From contig MCGE01000031.1 in assembly GCA_002105175.1 (NCBI GenBank), positions 124,001 through 188,000 of the forward strand: DNA of 64,000 nt, written 5' to 3'. Made by a program: the position numbers and the translations under genes. The DNA is from Absidia repens. Taxonomy: Eukaryota > Mucoromycota > Mucoromycetes > Mucorales > Cunninghamellaceae. A model generated the notes under the pieces. The model was not told the DNA's origin. It was given only the letters and a program-made list of their open reading frames with translations, and made no database searches. Below, piece after piece: positions 25,134 to 37,778 of this stretch (position 1 is its first letter; every line of letters begins with the position of its first letter).

Positions 25134-27683
25134 ATGAGGTTCACAGCAAACTGGCCTTTCCGATCGCTCTTTGCTTTAGCTTTTATTTTTATTTTTTATT
25201 CTATGGCGACCTTATCGAACGTGTCGTCCGAACTCTTATTCAATGAAACGAAGTATCAGGTGCTCATCCCGAACCTAGACTATGAAAAGTTAGATAATAT
25301 CTCATACAACGATATTATTACAGCGACCGATCAACGCCTCTACGCTTTCTATGGTAACAAGAAAAGAGTTTACAAATACTTGTCTTTCTTAAGCTAATAC
25401 TGTTTTATTTTTGCTCTCTCCATTTAGATGAACAACTCCGTGTATATTTGTATGCATCTATCCCACATCAAATATCTGGCACAGGTGATGACGTTAGCGA
25501 AGCTGTGCAAACCTTCTTCAACCAACTGGATATCCATATCGAATCTTCTGTCATCGACAACGCGCCACAAACATCATCCACTAATCATCAACGCACACTG
25601 TCAAAGCAAATATCTACTTTATCAAGTGCACCATCCTCTCCACAACTCAGCAAACGTGACCAAAGTCGACCCGGCTCTGAAACGCTGCCCTTCTTCTCAC
25701 ATACCTATAACAGCAAGGACCCTGAGCCTATAGTTTTTGAACACAACCAAGCCCACTGTTGTCTTTTTCCTGTAGATATTCCTATCGGTAAGTAATTTTT
25801 TATTAATTCTGTTTATTACTGGATATGCATTTAACCGTTTTACTACTTACTTGTGCATTATAGTTTATATCAAGACCCGTGGTGCTCAACCGTCGCTTGC
25901 TATTAATATGAATATTGCCTATCGACCTTTACCAAGCAAATTCTCAACCAAGGAAGAACAATCTGATGATGCGGAATATGATGTAGATTTATTCGATACT
26001 GTAGATTTGCTTAGTGGTCTTGGTGAAGGTATTTTATTTAAAAGAAATGAATGACATGATATTCATGACTGACTCGTCCCTTGGTGCCACCGATAGATCC
26101 AATCTTCTTAGAAACAGGCGACCGCCCATCCCAGCATTTTATAATGGAAAATCGATTACGACAACCAAATGTGAACGATGGAATGATGCAAACCGCACAT
26201 TCAACACCACAACTCTTAACATTACGATCTCATGTGCGCGAAAGTATTCCTTTACGACCTGGACTGATGGTGAAAATGCGAACAACAAATGCGTCAACTA
26301 CCGATAAAACTGTCATGATGTCAGTGGAACTGGAAAATCCCTTGGAGGCTGACTGCGAATTCTCGGTCAGCAAAGTGGATGTACAAGTCTCTCATGCTGT
26401 TGTAGCTCAAGCTTTTACACAGGAGGTAAGAATTCAACAGTAGGATACTTGATAAAAAGAAAAACAGTATTAACCCGCTTTTTTTTTTCTTTGTTCGTCC
26501 CATATACGTATTTGAAAAGGTTCAGGTACCTGTGCATCTCAACACGTCCGATCAAATGGTATTTCTGTACAACGTGACTTTATTGGAAGATGGATCGACA
26601 AAGCCTCCCACGCAACCGCAACGTATGTTTTCTACTAGACGGCCTTTACCTCAGCAGCCATCCACACCAAACTCACCATCTTTGCATCAAGAAGAGCGCA
26701 TCCAACCACAACGTGTAACGATTCATGTATACGGACGACCCATCATCAATGGTATCTGTGCTCAAACTCTGCGATCCAAATGGAATACAATGTTAGATGT
26801 GACGAGCATGCGACAAAAACGTGAGGATGTACCTGACCCTCGCTTTAACTCATTACTCTCGTCATCCTCTCCTTCGTATCTTACTCGATCTCAAACCTCT
26901 GTTGCAACCAGCGTCTCCGTATCGCCGGGAGCTCGGTCAGTGGGTAGCCCTATTCAACCTCCAATGGCGATGGATGGTGTTTTCGGTGGTTTGAACCGTC
27001 CTATTGTCAATCAATTACACCAACAAAAAGCTGGCGTTATATCCACTCCTCATGTCCATGATAATTCTGCGCTCAACAGTCCTGGTGGAATCGGTGCTCG
27101 ACGGGTTCCCGAATTGGAAGTGGCGGATGGTATTGTCATTAGCTTTACGGCCCCTGAATTGGTTCGTGTTGGCAAGATTTTTTCCTTACATATCTTCATT
27201 GTGAACAGGTCCAAACATACCCGACGGTTCCAGGTCATGATACCCAATAGGAAAAGACAAGCCCAACCGGATGTCTTGATTGGAAACAAAACGGCTTTAC
27301 CTCTTTTACCTATGGAACAAGGAGCGATTGACCCATTTATGGATGAAAATGGTAAGGAAGAAAAAAAAAATAAGACGGAGACGGGTGGGGTGGGGTGGGG
27401 GTGACGGAGGAAGATCGAAATGATGTTCTTAAAAAACGATTATGTATATATAGAGTTCTTGCGACAATACTTTGAAAACGAAACACATGAAGCCGATATG
27501 ATCAGCTTGGAAAACAATATACGATTATGCCCCTTGGGTCCTTCCACATCACAAACTGTCGACATCCGATTTATTGCCGTCAAAGAGAAATTGCATACTG
27601 TGGACCTTATACAATTGGTGGATCAAGACACTGGATTTGTTACCAATCTGCGTCATGTACTAGAGGTCTTTGTAGAAAAATAA
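25134..27683 (+). CDS. TRS65: TRAPP-II complex subunit Trs65
   Basis: A fungal-specific subunit of the TRAPP-II tethering complex, which activates Rab GTPases for late-Golgi traffic. Six exons (25134-25353, 25428-25787, 25864-26028, 26097-26425, 26520-27351, 27454-27683) join to 711 aa. The C-terminal Ig-like part is the most recognisable: VRVGKIFSLHIFIVNRSKH, then DMISLENNIRLCPLGPS and VDLIQLVDQDTG near the end. The middle is Ser/Pro-rich. The first ATG gives a hydrophobic N-terminus; a second in-frame ATG at 25203 (MATLSNVSSELLF) fits a soluble subunit better and may be the true start. Exon 5 has two in-frame acceptors 6 nt apart (26520 or 26526). Confidence 0.82.
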
Positions 27684-28269
27684 AGTATTTAGTTAGTTTT
27701 TATATCCATTTATACAGTCTGCTAGTTATTATGTATATGCATTTTCTTACTCTCTTTAGTTTTTTTTATGTTTCTAGTTTATGCCATCGTATGATATATA
27801 CTATTCCATTTATTTATTGTCAATAATATAATAAAAAATTGAAATAAAAATATATATTTTGTATTTTTTGTCATGTTAGCTGCGCGATATGGCTTTAGGT
27901 GTAATTGTGAATGTGTAGATATAAATATGTATGAGGGTTGTTGTATTTATTATGGGCCGATTAAGTATGGTTCAGATAATAAGGGACAGTACAGACAGCA
28001 AAATTAAATTTTTTGTACTCAGTTCTAAAACATTCTCACACTAACAAATTGACTTGCCAGGTGTCAGAGAGAGGTTGTTGGACAGAGTTTTGACGAAATT
28101 AGAACCCCCCCCCCAACTTCATTTTGTACCTTAGTAGGCGGGAACTTCAGTTTAACTGGCTTCAGATTGGGTCTCGTTTTTTTTTTTTTTACTATGCCAT
28201 ACATAAAGAAAAAATAGGGATTAGGGTATATAAAATATGCGCAGCCTACTGGAGGATACTGTGGCGGAA
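27684..28269. other. TRS65 3' flank and intergenic
   Basis: Tandem AATAAA-like signals at 27825-27850 mark the likely end of the TRS65 transcript. A poly-C run occurs near 28105-28113. No gene is supported. Confidence 0.45.
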
Positions 28270-29400
28270 CAGTCTAGGTTGATTGATATGAATGGGAGAA
28301 TGTGAAATACGGCTATATTTCATATAAGTGACCTAGGACTGTCGACCGGTCGTTAGACCTTAGATGGGTCGTGAAGTCGTCATTGATGAACTGGCGATAG
28401 CCACACGTACAACCCTATCTATATTCATTTATATGACTGGTTGAGCAAGAATATGACTTGTTATAATCAGTTTCTGCGGCACATAAGAAAAGAAGCTATA
28501 GCGGATGAACTAGAAAGTAACTGTTTGGTAATACATTCAAAACATAATTACAACAGCGACATTACCCACTATAAAATGTGACAGAGTATTTTGTTAAGAA
28601 TGAATATTTTATTGAAGCATAATATATTAAAACTGAAGAGGAGGGGTTCATGTAACAAAAGAAGGATATATTGGAGGAAGTATGAACGAAACTTATGGGA
28701 CATTAGATGAATGTTCAATGATAAACTAAATAAGTAACTGTAAAATGGAATATAATATGCTGTACTGTACAATGTATGAGAAAGATCAGAAAGACATCTG
28801 TTATTCAAATATAACACCGGTCAACACTAATCTAAAGGAATGATGGTAATAAAAAAAAACAACTATTGCACGAGACATGAGTGCGACTAATGGGGCATAT
28901 TTCGTTGGAGAATGTGAAAAGTGACATATTTTATTCAGCTGTAGATACAAACTGTGGACCAACGAACTCTAAACTAATCTAATGAAGACTCCAAGAGTCA
29001 GCTAATTGTGTTTCCAAATCCTGAATCCAAAATGAAAGGGTTTCCCATGCATGTTGTAATCCCTGAGCTGAAAACGCTTTTAAACTAATCCAGACACTAA
29101 TCTAAATCCAACATAACCTCAATGAAGTTGAATGATGGAAAAAAAAAAAAAATGAAAGAAAGAAAAAATAAAAATGGACGATCCCACCAAAAAAAAAAAA
29201 AAAAAAAAAAAAATTCACGTGGGCGGGAGTTCAAATATATATCTTTTAATCCCTTGTTCGTGGATGTGGACAACATCATCATCATAGTGGTTCTCTATCT
29301 CATGACAGTAGCTACCACCATTAACATCGAAAGCATTTCTGTACTCTTCTTTTTATGCCCTTATATTCTTACTGAACTACAAAATAAAATAAAATAAAAT
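28270..29400 (-). repeat. Dispersed repeat copy R5
   Basis: The centre CACGTGGGCGGGAG lies at 29216-29229, just right of a poly-A run. The minus-strand arm has the core (reverse complement of AGCTCAGGGATTACAA near 29056-29073) and runs to a terminal GATTGATATGAATGG near 28280. The core stem GACTC-TTG-GAGTC is perfect. A short rightward arm with GTGGATGTGGACAACATC near 29260 ends at repeated AAAATAAAATAAA near 29382, before the 3' end of the aminotransferase gene. Confidence 0.7.
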
Positions 29401-29534
29401 GCTACGTATAATCATGTATCATCATCATTCGATATATACCGTAAACCGTTAATTTGAGGGTAAAAACAACAATAGTTTATTCATAAGAATATAAAAAAAT
29501 AGCATAAAAAATATACAACTAAATATAACTATAG

Positions 29535-31076
29535 CTATTGGATAAGGCCTTCGTTCTTCATATCGTTTGCAACTTGGACAATACTCTTCACCAAACGGTT
29601 CACTGAATCTTCCAAAGTATCAGCATCGACTACCAACGGGGGTATCATCCGGATGGTTTCATAAATAGAGGCAGTCAATAACAAAAGATGTTCATGGTCA
29701 CGAGCATGTTTTACCACCCGAGCAGCAAAACCTTGAGGCGCATTTCCAAACTCCAAACCAATCATCAGTCCGAGCCCACGAATATCCAATGGCATGATCG
29801 ATTCCGGTAATCCTGATGCGCCATTCGCCGACGATAATTTCTTTTCAAGAAGTCCAAACACCTGGATCGACCGCTCTTGTACATTCTTTAGCACATGTTC
29901 CTGTTCAAATACGTCGAGTGTCGCCACTGCCGCTGTGCATGCCACAATATTCCCCACAAACGTGCCACCCATGGAGCCAGGAGGTTGGAGATCCATTAAT
30001 TCTTTACGGGAGACAATAGCAGATAGTGGATAACCTGACGCAATGCCCTTGGCCAGCACCATAATATCCGGCACCGTGTTCCAATGTTCGATAGCAAACA
30101 TTTTTCCTGTTCTACCAAAACCCGTTTGTACTTCATCTGCAATCATCAGAATCTTGTGTTGGTCACAGAAGGCCCGTAGTTCTTGGAAAAACCCTGAATG
30201 AATAAAAAAAAGGCAATCAAGATGAATCATACTGAAATATTGCTTTCGCTAAAAATATGTTAGCATTTTACCTTTTGGAGCAGGAACGTAACCTCCTTCA
30301 CCAAGAACAGGCTCAATTAAGATAGCTGCCGTGTCATCAGGATGGCATCGCTGTTTCAAAAGGACATTGAGTTGTCGCATTATTTCCTTAACGCAATGAT
30401 CGGGGGAATGACCTTCAAAAGTGGAAGCAGAGCAGCGGAAAGAATAAGGATAATCCACATAAAATACACCAGGCATCAAAGGCCCAAAGCCAGCGCTAAA
30501 CATGTTTTTTGATCCAGTCAAAGCCATAGCACCAATAGTTCTAGTGGAGCGACAAAAAAAAAAAAAAAAAAAAAAGGAGGAGGTCAATATCACCATTTAT
30601 CCACAGAACCGAACACTACCTATTATTGCTTACCTTCCATGATGACCGCCATTAAAGACAATGATATTTTTCTTCTTGGTAGCATGACGGGCCAATTTTA
30701 TTGCGGACTCGACGGCTTCCGATCCAGAGTTGTTGAAGCAAAAAGTGTCAAGTGGGGCAGTATAGGGTCTGAGTCGATCCATAAGTTCCAAGAGAGGGGC
30801 ATGATAAAACATATTGATTTGCGCATGGGACATCTTGCCTACTTGATCTTGCACAGCCTTAACCACCGTAGGATGACAGTGACCAGTGGAGGCGACACCA
30901 ATACCAGAAGTCATATCCAAGTAGCTTTGTCCGTTTGTCATGGTAATGCTACATTGGTTTGCGTGATCCACCACCAGATCGCTAGCCACCGTGATGCCTT
31001 TCCCTAATGCTTCCTTCTTTGCAATGAATGACGCTCCATCCTCAGAAGTGTTTGTATTCTTGACGTTTGATAACAT
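29535..31076 (-). CDS. Class-III PLP aminotransferase, 4-aminobutyrate aminotransferase-like
   Basis: A PLP enzyme that probably transfers an omega-amino group, such as from 4-aminobutyrate, to a 2-oxo acid. Three exons (31076-30634, 30540-30272, 30193-29535) join to 456 aa, normal for the family. Visible motifs: GSEAVESAIKLARHAT (phosphate cup), FNGGHHGRTIGAMALTGS, ILIEPVLGEGGY, LMIADEVQTGFGRTG with the ring-binding D257, and VLAKGIASGYPLSA with the Schiff-base K286. The compact sequence looks closer to bacterial GabT/PuuE-type or AGXT2-type enzymes than to yeast Uga1; that is a visual impression. There is no clear mitochondrial presequence. A tandem TGACTC-type array lies upstream and may control it. 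Confidence 0.9.
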
Positions 31077-31198
31077 GAGATTGGTTATTGAAAATAAATA
31101 AATAAAAATGTATTTGAGTATAGAGAAAAACGAAAAACGAAAAACGAAAATTCCCATTTATATAAAAAAAAAAAAGGAACGGTCATGCGCTGGGTCGC

Positions 31199-31270
31199 TC
31201 CGCCGAGTCAAATTTTTTTAAATGGCATCGCCGAGTCAATCGTCGCCGAGTCAATCGTCGCCGAGTAAAA
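31199..31270 (-). promoter_or_regulatory. Tandem TGACTCGGCG motif array upstream of the aminotransferase
   Basis: On the plus strand CGCCGAGTCAA occurs at 31201-31211, 31229-31239 and 31244-31254, with a variant CGCCGAGTAAA at 31259-31269. Read on the gene strand these are TTGACTCGGCG repeats, the last three at 15-nt spacing. They lie about 125-195 nt before the start codon. TGACTC is the core of Gcn4/AP-1-type bZIP sites, so control by amino-acid supply is plausible but unproven. Confidence 0.6.
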
Positions 31271-32198
31271 CTTTGTTTGCATTGAATAATTTTTTTTATT
31301 AGGAAGGTCCAAAAAAAAAAAAAAAATACATACACACACACACACAACATAACATAGCTGCACAAGAGATGTACTGTACGTACGATGATTCCAGTATTAG
31401 AATGCAGGTTCTTTTTTGTTTTTTGTTGTTTTTTTCAATCAACACGTAGAGACATTGTCTTTTTTAAAAAATTTGCTCAACCCATTTTTCTCATCACCAC
31501 CGTAAAATTACAACCCATCCCATAAGAGCAAGCACCTACAGTAATCCCGTATATCATAGGCATGACCTATTCCCACATATCATGGTTAATACTTAATCCC
31601 AACTAATCATAGTTGACATATAGTACCAACCACTAACCAGTTCTTGCCCGCCCGCCCCCCTCCCAATCGCCTTTCTATTTCATACCTTCACCTATGACGG
31701 AAGTCATATTCAATTTCAATTTGTTGCTATTAACTTATAGACAATAATGATCAATACTGAACTGTGAAATGCTACACTGGACTAATTTTCCTCCCTAAAA
31801 TAAATCTGGGCTTAATCGTCAAAGAATATGGCGATGAAGGTTTTTACGTGTGACACTGATTTCAAAAAAAAAAAAAAAAAAATGCGACAAAACACTGTAT
31901 TGGCTCTAATGATAAAGAAAAAAAAAGGCAATTGACACGAGAAAAAAAAAAGATAAGACAAAAGGAGAATTGAATTTTTTTTTTATTATTAAAAAAGTAA
32001 ATGATAATATATATATATATATATATATAAGGAATACAAAAGGTCAACCAAACTAACTACTAACTACTAAAAACTAACTACTAAATATCTTGATTGTTGT
32101 GAGGGGAGAGGGGTTGCATTGCTTAAGGTTGACTTGTTCCTAGATCCACCTTACCACATATAAATCATCGCTGAATTTGAGCACTTACTTTTTTTTTT
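31271..32198. other. Intergenic between the aminotransferase promoter and SF3A2 3' end
   Basis: A poly-A run lies at 31310-31325, a CA repeat at 31329-31345, a GC-rich patch near 31650-31665 and an (AT)n run at 32009-32029. No gene is supported. Confidence 0.45.
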
Positions 32199-32939
32199 TC
32201 AAGCAGTTGAAGCATCTACTGTAGGAGTCACGAGAGGAGCACCTTGCTGGACGGCACCGACGCCTTCAAACATAGCTGCATTGTGCTTGAAAAAGAATTG
32301 GAGAGAAAATTGTTTGCCATCCTTATCCCAATGTGTCCAAAACCTCCCTGGGCTACGATCGATTTCCTTGGACTGCACCTTGAAGGAGATAGTTTCATAG
32401 GGTTCCGCAGCAATCAACAGGTATTGGTGGCCTTTGTTTGGTGTTTCGATATGTTGTTCGTAAGCAGACATGAATCGATGGCGAGGAATAACATCGTTGG
32501 CGATTTGAGGATATTGGATTTGGAAGAGCATGCCGAGTTGCCGGGTAGAAGGATCGCGGACCTTGGTGATGCGATAACCTGGTCGACCGATTTTGATGAC
32601 GGCAGTACGATGGGTGGGTGCTACTGGCTTTGGTGGACCAACAGGTGGTTGGAATGTGGCTGATTCACGAGCTTCTTTCGCCGCTCGTCTTGCAAGATTG
32701 GTTTGATGCTTTTTCCCTTGTGTGTGTGCTAAATAAGATCCTTCGTTGCTGTGTAGTGTCAAACAGAGTTTGCATTCGTATGACCCCAAATGATTTTTCA
32801 TAAAATAAGGATCCTTGGCAATATCGATGGTTTCCATAGCTAATTTTCGAAGTCGTTCCCGTCGGTCAACATTTGATTCAGATTGACTTGCCATCCCCCC
32901 TCCACGATGCTTGCTGCCTACTCGATTCTGGAAATCCAT
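32199..32939 (-). CDS. SF3A2: Splicing factor 3A subunit 2 (SF3A2/Prp11)
   Basis: A component of the U2 snRNP needed for prespliceosome assembly in the nucleus. A single uninterrupted exon of 246 aa. The N-terminus has the conserved stretch MDFQNRVGSKHRGGG. A matrin-type C2H2 zinc finger lies at about 54-78, with C56, C59, H72 and H78. The second conserved block includes HRTAVIKIGRPGYRITKVRD, YPQIANDVIPRHRFMSAYEQ and the RFWTHWDKD segment. The length is similar to yeast Prp11; it lacks the long proline-rich tail of the animal protein. Lack of introns is unusual among its neighbours. Confidence 0.96.
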   Translation of the reverse strand: MDFQNRVGSKHRGGGMASQSESNVDRRERLRKLAMETIDIAKDPYFMKNHLGSYECKLCLTLHSNEGSYLAHTQGKKHQTNLARRAAKEARESATFQPPVGPPKPVAPTHRTAVIKIGRPGYRITKVRDPSTRQLGMLFQIQYPQIANDVIPRHRFMSAYEQHIETPNKGHQYLLIAAEPYETISFKVQSKEIDRSPGRFWTHWDKDGKQFSLQFFFKHNAAMFEGVGAVQQGAPLVTPTVDASTA

Positions 32940-33186
32940 GATGTTGTAATAAAATTGTGTAAGGAAGAAAGAAAAAAAAAAAAAAAAAAAAGCGAGAGAC
33001 GAAACAAAACTAGCGACTACCAACAAAAAAATAACAATTGAATTGCCGACTTGCCACCGTCACTTTAAAGTCATAATGTCAAAAAAAAAAAGTGGAAATA
33101 ATTGCATAAAAAAAGGACAGCACATACTTGAACAAAAATGAAGGAATTTTATTGAATTGATAAAATAAAGACGAATGACAACTAAT

Positions 33187-35057
33187 CTAATAAGAGGGGT
33201 CGATTTTTCTTGATCCATCCATAAAGTACTTTACAGTTTCTTCCGTCACAGTCTTCTTCTTTGCTTGGAAGTTGCCCACCACCTTTTGGATTTCTTCGAT
33301 ACAACGTTTCTTGAGTTCACCAGTCATCATTTCACCAGACTTGTAGGCCTATCGAGCACAGATAAATAAAAGGGTTAGATATACGTATTTGACATGACGT
33401 GATCGTAACTCCCCCTCCGCCCTCATCCTTCATTTGCCTGTCCTCCCCATTTATTCTAGTTACCTTGTAAATACGTTCCAATTCTTCATCATCTTCCAAA
33501 AAGAAGCTCAGATATTGATAAGAGACATCAACGTCAGGGTTACCACCGTTAGCCTTATGTTCTTCCAAAGTAGCACCGCCACCAGAGAAAGCATATTTGT
33601 TGATCTAAGTTGGAAATAAAAAACAAAAAAAAACAGTTGAGTGAGAAATCGACAGAGGCACCTTCTCTATCCTTGGACTATTTAGTTACCTTGTTTTTGA
33701 TTTGATTGGGAGTATCAGACATAAAGATAGCAGAAGAGTCCACAGAGGCACTCATCTTGGTTTGGGAACCTTGCAAAGCAGGGAAGAACTTGGCATGGAT
33801 GAGACTTGGCTTGGGATATTTTAAGCGTTTGGCAACATCCCGTGTAAGGCGGAAGTAAGGGTCTTGATCGATTGCACAAGGAATCAAACAGGGAATATCC
33901 TTCTTGGTACCAAAGATTTGAGGGAATGAGTTGGAAAAAGAGGGGGCCGCTTGAACAGAGACAAAGTGTAACTTGCCAATACTATCACTGTAATTTCCAA
34001 ATCAAGGAAGAGAAGAAGTATAATAAAAAAGTTATATATGATTGATGCCTTACTATGGAATGTGTGTGTGTGTGTCTGTGTGTTCCCCACTATAACTTTT
34101 TTTTTTTTTTTTTTTTTACCTATCATTGAAACCAAAGGTAGCTTTGGATTGATTTGCAGTAATACAGCTGGAGATACGGATCACATTATGGTAAAAGGCG
34201 CCACTAATGAAAGCAAAGGGTTAGTCATTTTGTTGATATATAGCTTTTCCCACCACTTCATCACGTCTATGTCCCAACTTACCCAACGAAATCAAAATCA
34301 GAGAAGATAAAGGTCTTCTCGGGCTTGAAACCGCAAGCAATGATATCCTTTGCATTGTCAAATCCGAATTGATGGCATTGTTCGACACTAAGTTTGGGTT
34401 TGAATAAGAATTTTTCATCGTCGGTCAATTGAATCACAATAGGCACATCAAAGACATCTTGCAACCATCTACATGAAACAAGAAGGGGAAAAGAGTGAGT
34501 TTCAGGGGAGGGGGGGAGACTTTGGAATTGAGGTATGTACTTACTGACAAAAGATGAAAGGTACCATATGACCCAAATGCATAGAGGCACTGGAAGGACC
34601 ACGACCAGTGTATAAGTAGAATGGCTTCTTTTGTTCAAAACGGTCCAAGATACGGCTCAATTCTCTATCAGCGATAATAACGATAATAATAATGAAAAAA
34701 AAGAAATAGTTAAAAAAGATGTCAACCTCATTTTCTTGTCAAATGTACAAATATATATATATGAGCACCTTACCTATGAGAAAAGAACGTACCTCGTCGA
34801 AGTAAAATGTGAGGAGTGCGACCTGTCAATTTTTCAAATCGTTCCAATAAAGCTGCATCGATAGGGGTAGTGCCAAATTGGTCAATAAGTTTGCTATAAT
34901 CAATCGCTTGTTGGACACCATCAACCACAGCGCCTTCGACTTCCCAGGGTGTTACATTTTGGCCGCCAACAGGGGCAGTAGCATCGGTAGTGACAGTAGT
35001 TTCAACATTGACATTCAAGTCAGCGACACCTTTGGCCAAGTCAATTGCTTCAGACAT
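33187..35057 (-). CDS. WRS1: Tryptophanyl-tRNA synthetase, cytoplasmic
   Basis: Charges tRNA-Trp with tryptophan; a class-I synthetase. Seven exons (35057-34774, 34664-34545, 34468-34283, 34203-34120, 33987-33690, 33604-33464, 33348-33187) join to 424 aa, close to yeast Wrs1. Signatures are visible: [12 protein letters not shown] (HIGH equivalent) in exon 2, [20 protein letters not shown], and [13 protein letters not shown] (KMSKS equivalent) in exon 5. The eukaryotic-type sequence [17 protein letters not shown] spans the first intron. The C-terminal helix region contains [16 protein letters not shown]. The start is the first ATG and gives a short acidic N-terminus without a clear mitochondrial signal. 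Confidence 0.96.
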
Positions 35058-35593
35058 TGTAATTGATGGAAAAAGAGTTTTAAAAAAAAAAGTGGAAAAA
35101 AAAACAGGTGAAGTTTTATTTAAGTGGTTGTTGTTTTCAATTACCGCAGTTCTCAACCGGAAATTGAGGCTTGGTTCCACTCACTGACCCTTTTTTATTT
35201 CAGGTACAATCCCAATCCACACCCACACACCTTCAATGGTCCCAATGATCATACACACACATACAGATCAAGTAAATCCATACCACATCAAAATAAGTGT
35301 TAATAGCAACATAGTTGGGAATGATATAAAAGGATAATTTTATTTTGAAGACTATATATATATTTAAACGCAGCTTGTATCATTCATAAGTCATAATGCG
35401 TTGGGAAAAAAAAAAGGGGGGGAGTTGAAGGAGACGTATGTAAAAAATAAAGCAGAAAAAAAAAATATAAAATAAGGAATAAAGAAAAAGGTTTTTGAAA
35501 AGGAAGAAATATACACAAAAGCCAAAAAGAAAGTAAAAAAAAGGAAAGAATTCATAGGATATAAAAAAATGATGAAGAGGAGAGAGAGATCGT
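35058..35593. other. WRS promoter and forkhead-gene 3' flank
   Basis: Both neighbours read leftwards. The part near 35058 is the synthetase promoter; the part near 35590 is the 3' flank of the forkhead gene. AT-rich with poly-A runs; nothing else is supported. Confidence 0.45.
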
Positions 35594-37521
35594 CTATAAC
35601 ACCGCTTCCCAATCAAAGTCACTAGTGGCAGTTGTTTCTTGTTTTCCAGATTTTACGGATGGAGAGGAAGACGCTTGCGCCAAGTTCATTGGATTTTGGT
35701 GAGAAGAATAAAAACAAGATGGATTGACAGTGTTGACAGAAACAGCAGAAGGCGATGATGACGAGTTGGATGGTGACGAAGAGCCAGATGCCGCTACAGA
35801 AAAAAGACGTCGATCTTGTAGCGTGGATGCTGCTGGTGTCGATTTCTCATCTTTGATAGTAGCTGTTGCCAAATCACTAATGCATGATGATGTAGATTGA
35901 TTGCTGACGACCGATGAATGATGTGGGTGATAATTGGGTTGCTGCTGTTGCTGTTGATGGGTTGCTGTTGCCGTAGGTGCGGCAAAAGGAGATGGTAGCT
36001 GAGCCGATGGTGTTGGTGTGGGTGAAAATGTCGAGTAAACGGCATGCTCAGCAGTGGATTTGGTTGGATCGCTTGGTTTTTCTATGATAGACGTTGGTGC
36101 AGGTGACGGTTGACCACTTCCATAGCTGTAGTACATTGGCTGAGTGCTGTTGGTGTTTGCTGCTGAAGTGGAGGCGGCAGCTTGATCATACACATAATTG
36201 GAGTGCTGCGGCTTAGCTATTGTTGAATGCTGCACGGTGGTGGTCGGTTGATTATTACCTCCTGAAAGTTGCTGCTGGTGATACTGAGCTTGATCTGCTG
36301 GCATGTTTTCCATATAGACGTTGTACCCAGCACTGGGCATATAGTTGCTGTGCCGAAGCGTGGCAGCACGATGCTGATGGTGTGGATGGTGATGATGATG
36401 ATTTGTGGCGAAGTGTCGACCATAGGCATATGCATTTCCGTAGTAGCCTGAACCGTCGTTACCATGAGAAGCCATTGATTTATAATTGCCAGTACTGTAT
36501 GATCCATTGAGACCAACCCCATTCAAGTTTTTGGATAAAGCAGCGGCATCCATAGACAGAGATCGTGTGTCTCGCATATCCCGGCGGCCAAAAGAAGACG
36601 TTGAAGAAGATGATGATAAGGAGTCCGACCATTCCGGTCGATAAGGCGTGTTGCTAGAAGGATCGCTCCCTGACCGGTTGTTTCTTCTGCCATTTGTAGG
36701 AAGGAGTTGTCGATTCCTTTGTTCTGATTCTGCCGACCGATAGTCCACCATCCAATAAGACCCTTTGCCGGGTTCATTGATAGGTCTTGCTACACGTACG
36801 AAACTTTTGTTTAAAGATAGATTGTGACGAATAGAGTTCTAGAACAAAAAAAAAAAAATTAGCAGGCGATGTCTGTGTGAATCTGTGCCAAAAATACAAA
36901 CGTAGTTACCTTCCATCCAGATCCGGCAGTGCCATAATATGGATAATGTTCAAGCACCCATTGATATATTTCGCTAAGCGTCAACTTGTTGTGTGGACTG
37001 TTTTCGATGGCATATTTGATCAAAGTAGCGTACGAATATGGAGGCTTCCCATCAGTGTTTTTTTCCACATGAATGTCCTTGGTGCTTGGTATACGTTGTT
37101 TTTTGCTGCCAGAGACTGATGAAGCTTTATCGGTAGACATAGAGGGTGAAGGTGGCGATACGGTGTTGTGATTATGATAAGGATCAAAAGATGAAGTGGT
37201 GGATACCGTAGAGTCAGTGGTGGTGGTAGCTGAAGGCATATCCCAAGAAACGAGTTGCTGTTGCTGTTTCCGTTCGTCTTCAGTCAAATTGAGAGGCTCA
37301 TGATTGAGTTGTGCAATTGAAGTGCTGGAAGAGGATATAGAGTTTATTGGGGGTAGCTGGTGAGCATAATATGTGGCGTTAAAAGATCCTTGTTGTTGTT
37401 GGTGTTGCTGTGGTTGCTGTGGTTGCTGGGAATAAGTTGTAGTTGTACTTGAAGTCATATTGCGACGATTTAGCCAATCGATATTACTGAATCCGTTATT
37501 ATGCGATTGCAATTCAGTCAT
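35594..37521 (-). CDS. Forkhead-domain transcription factor
   Basis: A winged-helix DNA-binding regulator. Two exons (37521-36910, 36838-35594) join in frame to 618 aa. The forkhead domain spans about residues 157-250: [36 protein letters not shown], then, after the intron, [19 protein letters not shown] and [10 protein letters not shown]. Intron position is just before the recognition helix NSIRHNLSL. The N-terminus is Gln/Ser/Thr-rich; the C-terminal 350 residues are Ser/His/Gln-rich and end in the acidic-aromatic DFDWEAVL. Relation to fungal Fkh/Sep1/Hcm1-type regulators of cell cycle or morphogenesis is likely, but there is no FHA domain in view. The ATG chosen is the first in frame; an untranslated upstream exon is possible. 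Confidence 0.93.
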
Positions 37522-37747
37522 ATATCTATACAATAAAAATGACTATATTGCTGATAATGATAATAAAAAAAAAACGGAAAGAGAAACGAAAAATTACAAA
37601 AGCAGGTAAAAGTAGGTAAAAAAATAAGCGGAGATTTAATTTTTATTTTTAGGGGAAATGGGAGGAGGAAGCACTGGATGAAGTAACCGAGTGTGGGGGG
37701 AGGGTAGTTGATGGAAGATACAGCGAAAAAAGTGGTCATGAGTCTGG

Positions 37748-37778
<31 letters not shown>

